From Clostridium bovifaecis (GTDB lineage Bacteria; Bacillota; Clostridia; Clostridiales; Clostridiaceae), in contig CP046522.1 of NCBI GenBank assembly GCA_009738435.1, positions 1,085,249 to 1,149,248 on the forward strand: a stretch of 64,000 nucleotides of DNA, in the 5' to 3' direction. The notes under the pieces are model-generated. The model saw only the letters and a program-made list of their open reading frames with translations. It searched no databases and was not told the DNA's origin. Below are positions 55,244 through 63,203 of this stretch, piece by piece. The position numbers were made by a program, and so were the translations under genes. Numbering within the stretch: the first letter of the stretch is position 1; each line of letters starts with the position of its first letter.

Positions 55244-55894
55244 ATGAGTGCTACATTTTTGCTTAGAGGAATGTTAATTGGAATGTTCGTGGCATTGCCA
55301 GTGGGACCTCTAGGGCTCTTATCCTTGCAAAGGACAATAAATAAGGGGTGGAAGGTAGGCTTTGTTTCAGGGGTTGGAGCAGCAGCATCAGACCTAATTT
55401 ACTCTTCAATTGCAATTTTAGGAGTAAGCTTTATTGATGAGTTTTTAGAAAAGCATATGAATTTTATAGATAGTTCTGTAGGAATTTTGTTTCTAATTAT
55501 TGGTACAAGCATTATTTTTAATGCTATAAAGGATAAAAAAGCAAAAAATGATGTTGTAAAAGGGGAAGAGAAAAAAGAAGAAAATAAAGAAGAAAATATG
55601 ATATATCCATTTGCTTCTAATTTCCTAATGGGATTGTCGAATCCTATAACTTTGTTAGTCTTTTTAGCTATATTTACTAAGCTAGGGATAGAAGTAAATG
55701 TAGAAGAAATATTTAAGAATATAGCATTTGTTATTTCAATATTTTCAGGCTCTTCTCTATTATGGTTATGTATCACAAATTTAGTAAAAAATTTCGATAC
55801 TAAGAAAATAGATGGTATTTTATATGTAGATGAAACAATTGGAGCGATAATTATTATATTTGGCATAGTAAGTATTTTAAAAGGGATATCATAG
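55244..55894 (+). CDS. LysE/RhtB-family amino-acid exporter
   Basis: 216 residues, about six membrane helices, with the family start MFVALPVGPLGLLSLQRTIN and a charged cytoplasmic loop (GEEKKEENKEEN) before the fourth helix. The C-terminal half has NPITLLVFLAIFTKLG. It exports an amino acid or derivative. AAGGAGCG precedes the ATG, and the gene is convergent with dinB with only two bases between the stops. Confidence 0.88.
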   Translation: MSATFLLRGMLIGMFVALPVGPLGLLSLQRTINKGWKVGFVSGVGAAASDLIYSSIAILGVSFIDEFLEKHMNFIDSSVGILFLIIGTSIIFNAIKDKKAKNDVVKGEEKKEENKEENMIYPFASNFLMGLSNPITLLVFLAIFTKLGIEVNVEEIFKNIAFVISIFSGSSLLWLCITNLVKNFDTKKIDGILYVDETIGAIIIIFGIVSILKGIS

Positions 55895-55896
55895 TA

Positions 55897-56946
55897 TTAA
55901 ATATCAAACAATGTCATTTGTTCAATCTTGCTTTCCTTTAAGGAGGATATGGATACACCTATGAGTCTTATTTTTTCATTTAACTCTATACTGTCTAGTA
56001 TTTCACAGGCTTCTTTGTAAATATCCTCTTCTTTTGATATGTATAAGGGCAAAGTTTTACTCTTTGTGTGATTCTCAAAAGATGAGGTTTTTATTTTTAG
56101 AGTTATAGTTTTACCACTAATGCTTTTATTTGTTAGTTCTTTTGATATAGAGATGCAAAAATTTCTTATGTATTTTTTAAGCTCATCTTTATCATCTGTA
56201 TCTCGCTTAAGGGTGCTCTCTCTTCCTGTAGATTTTCTCTGTCTAGAAATTTCAACTTTCCTTTTATCGATTCCTCTTATTCTACCGTATATCTCAACGC
56301 CGTATTTCCCAAAAAACTCAGTTAAAATCTCAAGTGGAAGTTTATAAAGCTCTTCAACAGTAAATACTCCTATATCATTTAACCTTTTTACAGATTTATT
56401 TCCAAGTCCATGAACCTTGCTAATAGACAAAGGAAAAAGAATTTCTGGAACCATGTCTTGGGTTATAACTTTAAGTCCATTAGGTTTGTTCCAATCGGAA
56501 GCAAGTTTAGCTAGAAATTTGTTGAAGGAGATACCTACAGATAAGGTAAGACCTGTATTTTTTCTAACTTCATCTTTAATGTATTTGGCTAATTCTAAAG
56601 GAGCTCTTTGTGATTCTGTAATATCTAAGTAAGCTTCATCTATGCTGATAGGTTCTACATAAGGAGTCAATTTGGAGAACACTTTAAATATTTCACTTGA
56701 CGCTTCTTTGTACCTTGACATCCTTGTAGGGATGAATATGCCATGAGGGCATTTCGTTTTAGCTATATATATAGGCATCGCACTCCTTACACCATATTTT
56801 CTCGCTTCATAGGAGCAGGTTGCAACTACGCCTCTTTCTGAAGTACCACCAACTATAACAGGTTTTCCTTTAAGTTTTGGGTTATCTATAATTTCAACAG
56901 AAGCAAAAAATGCGTCCATATCTACGTGCATTATAACTTTTTCCAT
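55897..56946 (-). CDS. dinB: DNA polymerase IV (Y family)
   Basis: 349 residues, translesion polymerase of the DinB branch. Catalytic acids are in MHVDMDAFFASVE (D9) and SIDEAYLDI (D103, E104); the helix-hairpin-helix is near KVHGLGNKSVKRLNDIG, and a little-finger domain follows. The C-terminus QMTLFDI carries a beta-clamp-binding motif. The upstream region on the minus strand has GGAGGATT for ribosome binding. Convergent with LysE. Confidence 0.95.
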   Translation of the reverse strand: MEKVIMHVDMDAFFASVEIIDNPKLKGKPVIVGGTSERGVVATCSYEARKYGVRSAMPIYIAKTKCPHGIFIPTRMSRYKEASSEIFKVFSKLTPYVEPISIDEAYLDITESQRAPLELAKYIKDEVRKNTGLTLSVGISFNKFLAKLASDWNKPNGLKVITQDMVPEILFPLSISKVHGLGNKSVKRLNDIGVFTVEELYKLPLEILTEFFGKYGVEIYGRIRGIDKRKVEISRQRKSTGRESTLKRDTDDKDELKKYIRNFCISISKELTNKSISGKTITLKIKTSSFENHTKSKTLPLYISKEEDIYKEACEILDSIELNEKIRLIGVSISSLKESKIEQMTLFDI

Positions 56947-57175
56947 TATTAAATCCTCCAGGGTGGGTTTTCATAGTACATATTATATCAGATATAGTAA
57001 GCTAGTGGACTGAGAATCTCTGATATTTTATTTTAAATTAATATCAGAGATTAGAAATAACGTTGTTATAGGGAACATTTATTTTTTTATTTAGAAAAAA
57101 TAGAAAACAGCATAAAAACGGATTCCCAACTCCATACTACTACTGAAAAGTATTGAGGAAAAAAGGAGAATCTAT

Positions 57176-57379
57176 ATGAAAAGTGTACATTATAATGTTT
57201 CAGGACTTGTAAATTCTGAAAGTAGAACTAAACTACGTAATTCGCTGGATAAAATAAAGGGGGTTCAAGAAGTAGCAGTGGACATTGCTAGAGGTGCAGT
57301 CGAAGTAGAATATAATGAGCCAGCAAATGAAATACAGATTAGAGACTGTATTAAAAATACAGGATATAGTATACAGTAA
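57176..57379 (+). CDS. HMA-fold protein lacking the metal-binding cysteines
   Basis: 67 residues with the beta-alpha-beta-beta-alpha-beta pattern of copper chaperones (VHYNVSGLVNSESRTKLRNS, VQEVAVDIARGAVEVEY, IKNTGYSI). The usual GMxCxxC is replaced by GLVNSES, so it cannot bind copper in the standard way. A single Cys is left (RDCIKN). AAGGAGAA precedes the ATG; a terminator follows closely. It stands alone, not next to a P-type ATPase. Confidence 0.75.
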   Translation: MKSVHYNVSGLVNSESRTKLRNSLDKIKGVQEVAVDIARGAVEVEYNEPANEIQIRDCIKNTGYSIQ

Positions 57380-57385
57380 AAAATC

Positions 57386-57426
57386 AGCCAGCTCTTTGAG
57401 AATTTAGCTCATGAAGCTGGCTTTAT
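57386..57426 (+). terminator. Terminator after the HMA-like gene
   Basis: AGCCAGCT (57386-57393) pairs with AGCTGGCT (57415-57422), followed by TTATTATT. Confidence 0.75.
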
Positions 57427-57636
57427 TATTAAGATAACCTTCGAGCAAAGTCGATATTTGAGAATAAAAAAGTTAGACTCATAGAGGAATATCTGAGAGA
57501 CTAACCTTTTTCATTGAATATTGTTTACTTTAAGACAAAACTATGTAATAATAAAGAGTCGAAGATTTTTAGTATTAGCGGTAACCGTTGTCAATAACGT
57601 AAAAAAATAAGACTTTACAGAGTGAGGAGCGAACAA

Positions 57637-59145
57637 ATGAAAATAGGATTTGATCACAAAAAATATTTAGAAGAGCAGTCAAAGTACATATTAGAAAGAG
57701 TGAATGATTATGATAAGTTATATTTGGAATTTGGAGGGAAATTGCTACAGGACCTACATGCAAAAAGGGTTTTGCCTGGCTTTGACGAAAATGCAAAAGT
57801 TAAACTTTTACATAAGTTAAGGGAAAAAGCTGAGGTCGTTATTTGTGTATATGCAGGAGACATTGAGCGAAATAAAATAAGAGGAGACTTTGGTATTACT
57901 TATGATATGGATGTTTTAAGGCTTATTGATGAGCTAAGAGGTTATGAGCTTGACGTAAACAGTGTTGTGATAACTAGATATGAAGGACAACCAGCTACAA
58001 ATGTATTTATAAACAAACTAGAGCGTAGAGGTATAAAAGTATATACTCATAAGCCAACAAAAGGATATCCAACAGATGTAGATACAATAGTAAGTGATGA
58101 AGGATATGGGGAAAACCCATATATTGAGACTACAAAACCAATTGTTGTTGTAACGGCACCAGGGCCAGGAAGTGGAAAGCTTGGAACTTGCCTTAGCCAA
58201 CTTTATCATGAGTATAAACGTGGGAAGATTGCAGGATATTCAAAATTTGAGACCTTCCCTGTATGGAATGTCCCATTAAAACACCCTTTGAATATAGCTT
58301 ATGAGGCTGCTACAGTAGACCTTAAGGATGTGAATATGATAGATTCTTTTCATATGGATGCGTATAGTGAAGTAACTGTAAACTATAATCGCGATATTGA
58401 GCTATTTCCTGTATTAAAAAAGATAATAGAAAAAATAACAGGAAAAGAATCAATATACAAATCCCCAACAGATATGGGGGTTAATAGAGTAGGCTTTGGA
58501 ATTACTGATGACGAAGTTGTAAAAGAAGCTTCTAGACAAGAAATAATAAGAAGATATTTTAAGACTATATGCGAGTATAAAAAGGGTTATGTTGATAAGG
58601 ATGCTTATCAGAGGATAAAAATCATAATGGAAGAACTTAATCTAAAACCAGATGATAGAAAAGTTGTTAAACCAGCAAGAGAATACTCATCTAAATTAAA
58701 GCAGATTTCTAGCAAAAACGATGTTTGTCCTGTTGTAGCACTAGAACTTCCAGATGGAACAATTTTAACTGGAAGAAGATCAGAATTGATGGAGGCAACA
58801 GCTGCTGTAATTTTAAATGCTATTAAATATTTCGCTAATATATCTGATGAGATACACCTTATTTCCCCAGTTATACTTGAACCGATTGTTAGTCTAAAGT
58901 CGAAAACCTTAGGAGATAAAAATATAGCTTTAGGTTGCGAAGAAATATTGATGGCACTTAGCATATGTGCAGCTACAAATCCAACAGCTCAAGTAGCAAT
59001 GGAAAAATTAGCAATGCTAAAAGGATGTCAAGCTCACTCAACCACGATTTTAAGTGGAAAGGATGAACAGACTTTTAGAAAGCTTGGTATAGATTCAACA
59101 AGTGATCCAGAATATCCTTCAGAAAGTCTTTATTATAATAATTAA
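57637..59145 (+). CDS. DUF1846 family protein
   Basis: 502 residues from ATG 57637, chosen because GAGGAG precedes it (an earlier in-frame ATG at 57622 lies before that site). DUF1846 landmarks are [20 protein letters not shown] at the N-terminus, [20 protein letters not shown] (a P-loop-like strand), and [20 protein letters not shown] in the centre. Structures of the family are known but the role is not; nucleotide binding is suspected from the glycine-rich segment. Long, well-conserved and monocistronic with its own terminator. Confidence 0.9.
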   Translation: MKIGFDHKKYLEEQSKYILERVNDYDKLYLEFGGKLLQDLHAKRVLPGFDENAKVKLLHKLREKAEVVICVYAGDIERNKIRGDFGITYDMDVLRLIDELRGYELDVNSVVITRYEGQPATNVFINKLERRGIKVYTHKPTKGYPTDVDTIVSDEGYGENPYIETTKPIVVVTAPGPGSGKLGTCLSQLYHEYKRGKIAGYSKFETFPVWNVPLKHPLNIAYEAATVDLKDVNMIDSFHMDAYSEVTVNYNRDIELFPVLKKIIEKITGKESIYKSPTDMGVNRVGFGITDDEVVKEASRQEIIRRYFKTICEYKKGYVDKDAYQRIKIIMEELNLKPDDRKVVKPAREYSSKLKQISSKNDVCPVVALELPDGTILTGRRSELMEATAAVILNAIKYFANISDEIHLISPVILEPIVSLKSKTLGDKNIALGCEEILMALSICAATNPTAQVAMEKLAMLKGCQAHSTTILSGKDEQTFRKLGIDSTSDPEYPSESLYYNN

Positions 59146-59165
59146 AAGAATAAAGTTCATTAGAA

Positions 59166-59203
59166 AATCAGCATCTATTATATAGATTGCTGATTTTTTT
59201 ATA
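59166..59203 (+). terminator. Terminator after the DUF1846 gene
   Basis: AATCAGCATCT pairs with AGATTGCTGATT (one bulged base in the right arm), followed by TTTTTTT. Confidence 0.85.
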
Positions 59204-59317
59204 AAGAATAAGCTCATGTTGTGAAGGAAAGAGTTAGTGTGAATAATATTGATAGATAAAAGTGTATATTATATAATTATTTATGTGAAATAAAATTTTA
59301 CCCAGAAGGATGATAAT

Positions 59318-60010
59318 ATGTTATCTAATGAAATGGATTTACTTATACAACAGCGTTATAAAAAGAAATCAAAGAAACAAAAAAATCAGATTCCGTATGC
59401 AATCTTAGTCATTGTGCTTTCAGTAATTATTTTTGCATTTTTGTGGAAAAATCAACGTAGTTATACTGTTTATTTGGTTATAGGGATTCCTATTGGGATT
59501 ACTCTAAGATACTCTAGATTTTGTCTTTCAGGAGCCTTTAGAGACCCTTTCCTCCTAGGAAATACAAGGCTGTTAAGAGGAGTATTAATTGCAATGATAA
59601 TAAGCACAGTAGGATTTGGGGCAATTCAATATGAATATCTCAAGCATAATCCTATAGATTACGCTTATATCCCTGGGATTGTTACTGCCGCAGGATTTCA
59701 TATAATGGTTGGAGCCTTTATCTTTGGTGTTGGGATGACTATTGCAGGCGGCTGCGCTTCAGGAGTATTAATGAGAATAGGAGAAGGACATGCTCTTCAA
59801 TGGATTACTCTTTTAGGTTTTTTTATTGGAAGTCTTCTTGGAGCTAAGGATTATACGGTTTGGTATGACAAATTTATTAGCAAAGCGAAAGTTATTTATT
59901 TTCCGGAATATTTAGATTTAAGGATTGTTGTTATAGCTCAAGTCGCTTTTTTAATAACTTTGTACAAGATAGCAGTTTGGTATGAAAACAAAAGATTCAA
60001 AAGCAGGTAA
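59318..60010 (+). CDS. YeeE/YedE-family sulfur transporter, N-terminal half
   Basis: 230 residues with about five membrane helices. RYSRFCLSGAFRDPFLLGNT (C69) and GMTIAGGCASGVLMRIGEGH (C146) are the conserved Cys-bearing loops of YeeE/TsuA thiosulfate-type transporters, which pass the substrate along cysteines. The other half is encoded at 60278. Between them lies a TusA-like protein, as in sulfur- or selenium-handling operons. Stop and the next ATG are adjacent. Confidence 0.85.
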   Translation: MLSNEMDLLIQQRYKKKSKKQKNQIPYAILVIVLSVIIFAFLWKNQRSYTVYLVIGIPIGITLRYSRFCLSGAFRDPFLLGNTRLLRGVLIAMIISTVGFGAIQYEYLKHNPIDYAYIPGIVTAAGFHIMVGAFIFGVGMTIAGGCASGVLMRIGEGHALQWITLLGFFIGSLLGAKDYTVWYDKFISKAKVIYFPEYLDLRIVVIAQVAFLITLYKIAVWYENKRFKSR

Positions 60011-60024
60011 TGGAGGAAACTTTT

Positions 60025-60249
60025 ATGGCAGTAAGAGATATTGATTGTTTGTACGAAGCATGCCCTATTCCTTTAATTAGGGCAATTAAGGAACTTAAAG
60101 CAATGAAGTCTGGAGATATTTTGGTCTTACACTCTGATCAAAGTTGTGTTGGAGTAATTGTAGAGGAATGGGGAGAGCAAAATAATCATCGAGTACGGGT
60201 AGTTGAGACAGAAGATGGAGAATGGGAAGTTTATATACAAAAACCTTAA
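60025..60249 (+). CDS. TusA-like sulfurtransferase
   Basis: About 74 residues from ATG 60025, behind GGAGG. The N-terminal motif CLYEACPIPLIRA has the catalytic-position Cys (C13 in CPxP), and the family fold is a two-layer alpha/beta sandwich. TusA-type proteins carry persulfide sulfur; partnered with YeeE they receive the imported sulfur. An additional Cys (SDQSCVG) mid-chain and the acidic tail are unremarkable. Selenium handling (YedF-like) is the alternative. Confidence 0.88.
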   Translation: MAVRDIDCLYEACPIPLIRAIKELKAMKSGDILVLHSDQSCVGVIVEEWGEQNNHRVRVVETEDGEWEVYIQKP

Positions 60250-60277
60250 TGGTCATAGAAGGGAGTGAATAGGATCT

Positions 60278-60796
60278 ATGATAAAATGGTTAAAAAAGCC
60301 TTGGCCCTATTGGGTAGGAGGGGGTCTGCTGGGAATCTTAAATGTACTTTTATTAGCTATTAGCGGAATAAGTTGGTATGTAACTAGTGGATTTTTACTA
60401 TGGGGCGTTGGAATTTTAGAAAGACTTGGCTTAGAAGCTTCTAAATGGGAGTATTTTGAATATACTAAGGTTGAGTATGGAGATATAATTGCAAATCATA
60501 ATTTGTTTATCAATAAGTATGCTATTTTAAACGTTGCTGTAATTCTCGGATCGCTAATTGCAACCTTATTAGCATCTCAATTTAAATTTAAAAAGATAAA
60601 AAGCAGAAAACATGCTATATTTGCTCTCTTGGGAGGGATTATGATGGGATATGGAGCTAGACTTGCTGCTGGGTGCAACATTGGGAGTTTCCTCGGTGGA
60701 ATTCCGTCATTTTCATTACATGCATGGATTTTCTGGATCTTTGTTATTTTAGGAGCTTGGGTAGGAACAAAAGTCTTAATAAGGTTTTTAATATAG
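60278..60796 (+). CDS. YeeE/YedE-family sulfur transporter, C-terminal half
   Basis: 172 residues with about four membrane helices. The conserved loop is GARLAAGCNIGSFLGG (C133), equivalent to the second repeat of the YeeE fold, and the beginning carries WPYWVGGGLLGILN. Together with the 230-residue protein at 59318 it makes the full-size transporter in two chains. A terminator hairpin overlaps the stop. Confidence 0.83.
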   Translation: MIKWLKKPWPYWVGGGLLGILNVLLLAISGISWYVTSGFLLWGVGILERLGLEASKWEYFEYTKVEYGDIIANHNLFINKYAILNVAVILGSLIATLLASQFKFKKIKSRKHAIFALLGGIMMGYGARLAAGCNIGSFLGGIPSFSLHAWIFWIFVILGAWVGTKVLIRFLI

Positions 60797-60818
60797 GAGG
60801 ATCATAGTCCTCCTTATT
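60795..60818 (+). terminator. Terminator after the YeeE-TusA-YeeE operon
   Basis: AGGAGGA (60795-60801) pairs with TCCTCCT (60808-60814), followed by TATTTC; also lies between convergent genes. Confidence 0.7.
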
Positions 60819-61709
60819 TCAACAAAAGCCTCTTTTGCTAGAGGTAATAAAGTCTACAAACATTTGCTCATATTTAGTAAACACATAGTTTTCTCTAAAA
60901 GCAATATTATAATTAAATGATATATTAAGATTATCTACTTCAATATTTTGAAGAGAACCTCTTTTTAGCTCCTTCTGAACTATTAACTTAGGTAGAAATG
61001 CAAAACCTTTCCCAGCACAGATGGAGGATTTTATGGCCTCTGGTGAATTTAAAGAGTAAATAACATTTAAATCCTCTATACGAGTGCCATTTTCTTGCAG
61101 CATTTTTTCTACCAAGTACCTGGAATTAGAACCTATCTCCCTCAAAATCAAGGGGAGCCTTTTTAATTCTTCTATGGTAATTTGGTTTTTGTCTCTATCA
61201 GTGTTTCCAACTAGTATCAGCTCATCTGAAGCAATATGCTTTATTGCAATGTTATCTTCTTTAGAATCACTTTGAATAATTCCAATATTAATAGAATGAT
61301 CACATAACTTTTCTATAACCTTAGTGGAGTTTAGTGCTTCCATGCTTATATCAACTTCTTTGTTAACTTTCTTAAAGGTATATATACTGCAAGGAAGTGC
61401 ATATTCGCCTACACTTTTGCAAGATCCGATAATTAATTTTGGTCTATCTTGCTGTAGAGTTTTAAGATCCCTTTCTATATTTCCTTTAATAGATAAAATA
61501 GTATCTGCATAATTATATACAACCTTGCCCTCCTCAGTAAGTTTAACACCTTTATTACTCCGCAATAAAAGCTTGGCACCAAACTCTTTTTCAAGATTTT
61601 TAAGCTGCATGCTAAGCCCGGGTTGAGTAAGGTGAAGAACAGCAGCAGCTTTTGAGATACTATTGTATTTTACAGTCATATAGAATGATTGGAGATATTC
61701 AAAGTTCAT
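60819..61709 (-). CDS. LysR-family transcriptional regulator
   Basis: 296 residues. The N-terminal helix-turn-helix is FYMTVKYNSISKAAAVLHLT then QPGLSMQLKNLEKEFGAKLL; the C-terminal periplasmic-binding-type domain (from ~90) would sense a metabolite. It is convergent with the YeeE-TusA-YeeE operon and divergent, across a 690-base gap, from a SsuC/SsuA-type ABC operon. CysB/CbL-like control of sulfur use is a natural inference. The gap contains an exact LysR-type site array at 62021. Confidence 0.92.
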   Translation of the reverse strand: MNFEYLQSFYMTVKYNSISKAAAVLHLTQPGLSMQLKNLEKEFGAKLLLRSNKGVKLTEEGKVVYNYADTILSIKGNIERDLKTLQQDRPKLIIGSCKSVGEYALPCSIYTFKKVNKEVDISMEALNSTKVIEKLCDHSINIGIIQSDSKEDNIAIKHIASDELILVGNTDRDKNQITIEELKRLPLILREIGSNSRYLVEKMLQENGTRIEDLNVIYSLNSPEAIKSSICAGKGFAFLPKLIVQKELKRGSLQNIEVDNLNISFNYNIAFRENYVFTKYEQMFVDFITSSKRGFC

Positions 61710-61810
61710 ATATTCTCACATCCTCAAAATTAGAATAACTTATACATACTCTAGCACTCTATATTGTATCATTAGTTTTAATAAAAATAAATAGCATAGC
61801 AATTTATTTC

Positions 61811-62019
61811 AGGTTAGAGGCTAAGGCCTAAGTTAGGAGATAAAGTGCAAGGTTAGAAAGTTAGAAAACAAAGTTAAAGTTAATGGCTGAAAACCCTAAG
61901 CTTTGCACTTTAAGATAACTCTTAACTTGCTAATATCTAACATGCTTTTCTAATTGCGGCCTTGCCGCCTAACTGTCACTCGTTCCCTAACCTAAGAAAA
62001 TTCAACCCCAATTTTCTTA
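61811..62019 (+). repeat. Intergenic structured repeat, copy C (large)
   Basis: A left part with repeated GTTAG words (61812-61870) and a right part with CTAAC/CTTAAC words (61921-61991) face each other. AAAGTGCAA (61842-61850) pairs with TTGCACTTT (61903-61911). A perfect hairpin GCGGC-CTT-GCCGC (61956-61968) and a closing stem TAAGAAAATT/AATTTTCTTA (61993-62019) complete the same plan as copy A. Both run into CTTATAT. Confidence 0.55.
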
Positions 62020-62020
62020 T

Positions 62021-62055
62021 ATAACGATTTGTTATGCAGCATAACTAATAGTTAT
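62021..62055 (+). promoter_or_regulatory. Array of four ATAAC/GTTAT half-sites (LysR-type box pair)
   Basis: ATAAC-gattt-GTTAT-gcagc-ATAAC-taata-GTTAT: four exact half-sites at 10-base spacing. Each ATAAC-N5-GTTAT contains the T-N11-A dyad expected for LysR-type regulators. It lies ~310 bases upstream of the LysR gene start and ~340 before the ABC operon. Candidate binding region for the product of 60819-61709. Confidence 0.5.
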
Positions 62056-62397
62056 TATAAAAACCTATAAGATTATATTATAATTAATAATATATTGAGA
62101 TAAAATTAACAAAGCTGGTTGAAAGATTGCTATGAAGGCTTTTGGCGGTTTTTGGAGATGTCCAAGGATTATAGTTAACATATTAGTATAAATAATCAAC
62201 TTTATATTTCTTAACATTATAATTTTTATATGACAAAGGAGTTAGAGAGAAATATCTAACTTCTTTTGCGTTATAATGCCGATGTCATGAGAATTCTAGA
62301 ATTATGAAAACTTAATATGCAATTATGCTTTTATAGCGCCTATAGTAATTTAATACTTTTTATTATAGAAGAGCTTAAGAGGAAATGAGGTATAATA

Positions 62398-63174
62398 GTG
62401 AATAAAAAAAATAAACCCGAAAAAATATTAACTATAGGAACAATACTTGTTATTTTATTGATATGGTTTATAACAACAACATTAGGAATGGTTGATCCTA
62501 AATTAGTACCATCGCCACAATCCGTATGGGCTGCGTTTGTTGATATTATGAAAAGTGGGTATAAAAATTATACATTAATGCAGCATTTAGGAGCAAGTAT
62601 GGAAAGACTTCTTATTGCTTTTTTCTGTGCTGCCCTACTTGCAATTCCTTTAGGACTTGCAAGTGGGTATAATTCAAAGATTAGAGGGCTTTTTGAACCC
62701 ATTATAGAATTTTATAGACCACTTCCGCCATTAGCTTATTATACGCTTCTAATTCTATGGTTAGGAATTGAAAATGAATCTAAGATTACACTTTTATTCT
62801 TAGCTTGCTTTGCGCCAATTTACGTTTCTTGTGTTTCAGCATTTATAAAAATAAAGGAAGATTATATTAACAACGCCTACACAGTAGGTGCAAGTAAATT
62901 TCAGATGTTTATTTATGTAATTTTTCCAGCATGTTTGCCAGATATATTTATTGGATTGAGAACAGCTTTAGGAGTTGCCTATACTACACTGGTATCAGCT
63001 GAAATGGTTGCAGCTAAATCAGGCATAGGATGGATGGTTTTGGATGCAAGCCGTTATTTGAGGAGTGATATTATTTTTTTAGGAATTATTATAATGGGTA
63101 TAACAGGTATATTATTAGATAAGAGTATACAATTTATTGAGCAAAGGATTGTTCCTTGGAAAGGCAAAGAATAA
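62398..63174 (+). CDS. SsuC/TauC-type ABC transporter permease
   Basis: 258 residues with six membrane helices and the family EAA-type loop YINNAYTVGASKFQMFIYVI then FPACLPDIFIGLRTALG. This class imports sulfonates, taurine, nitrate or thiamine precursors. GTG start with GAGGAAATGAGG upstream. A binding lipoprotein follows, and no ATPase is in the window, so it lies beyond the end. The LysR/YeeE neighbourhood suggests a sulfur source such as a sulfonate. Confidence 0.93.
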   Translation: MNKKNKPEKILTIGTILVILLIWFITTTLGMVDPKLVPSPQSVWAAFVDIMKSGYKNYTLMQHLGASMERLLIAFFCAALLAIPLGLASGYNSKIRGLFEPIIEFYRPLPPLAYYTLLILWLGIENESKITLLFLACFAPIYVSCVSAFIKIKEDYINNAYTVGASKFQMFIYVIFPACLPDIFIGLRTALGVAYTTLVSAEMVAAKSGIGWMVLDASRYLRSDIIFLGIIIMGITGILLDKSIQFIEQRIVPWKGKE

Positions 63175-63203
63175 AAATATAATACAAGCAGGAGTGATAA
63201 ATA

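Noticed and set aside
61811..62019. Short repeated words as a possible CRISPR array
   Set aside because: Words are 5-6 bases, irregularly spaced and complementary, not direct repeats with equal spacers; no cas gene is nearby.
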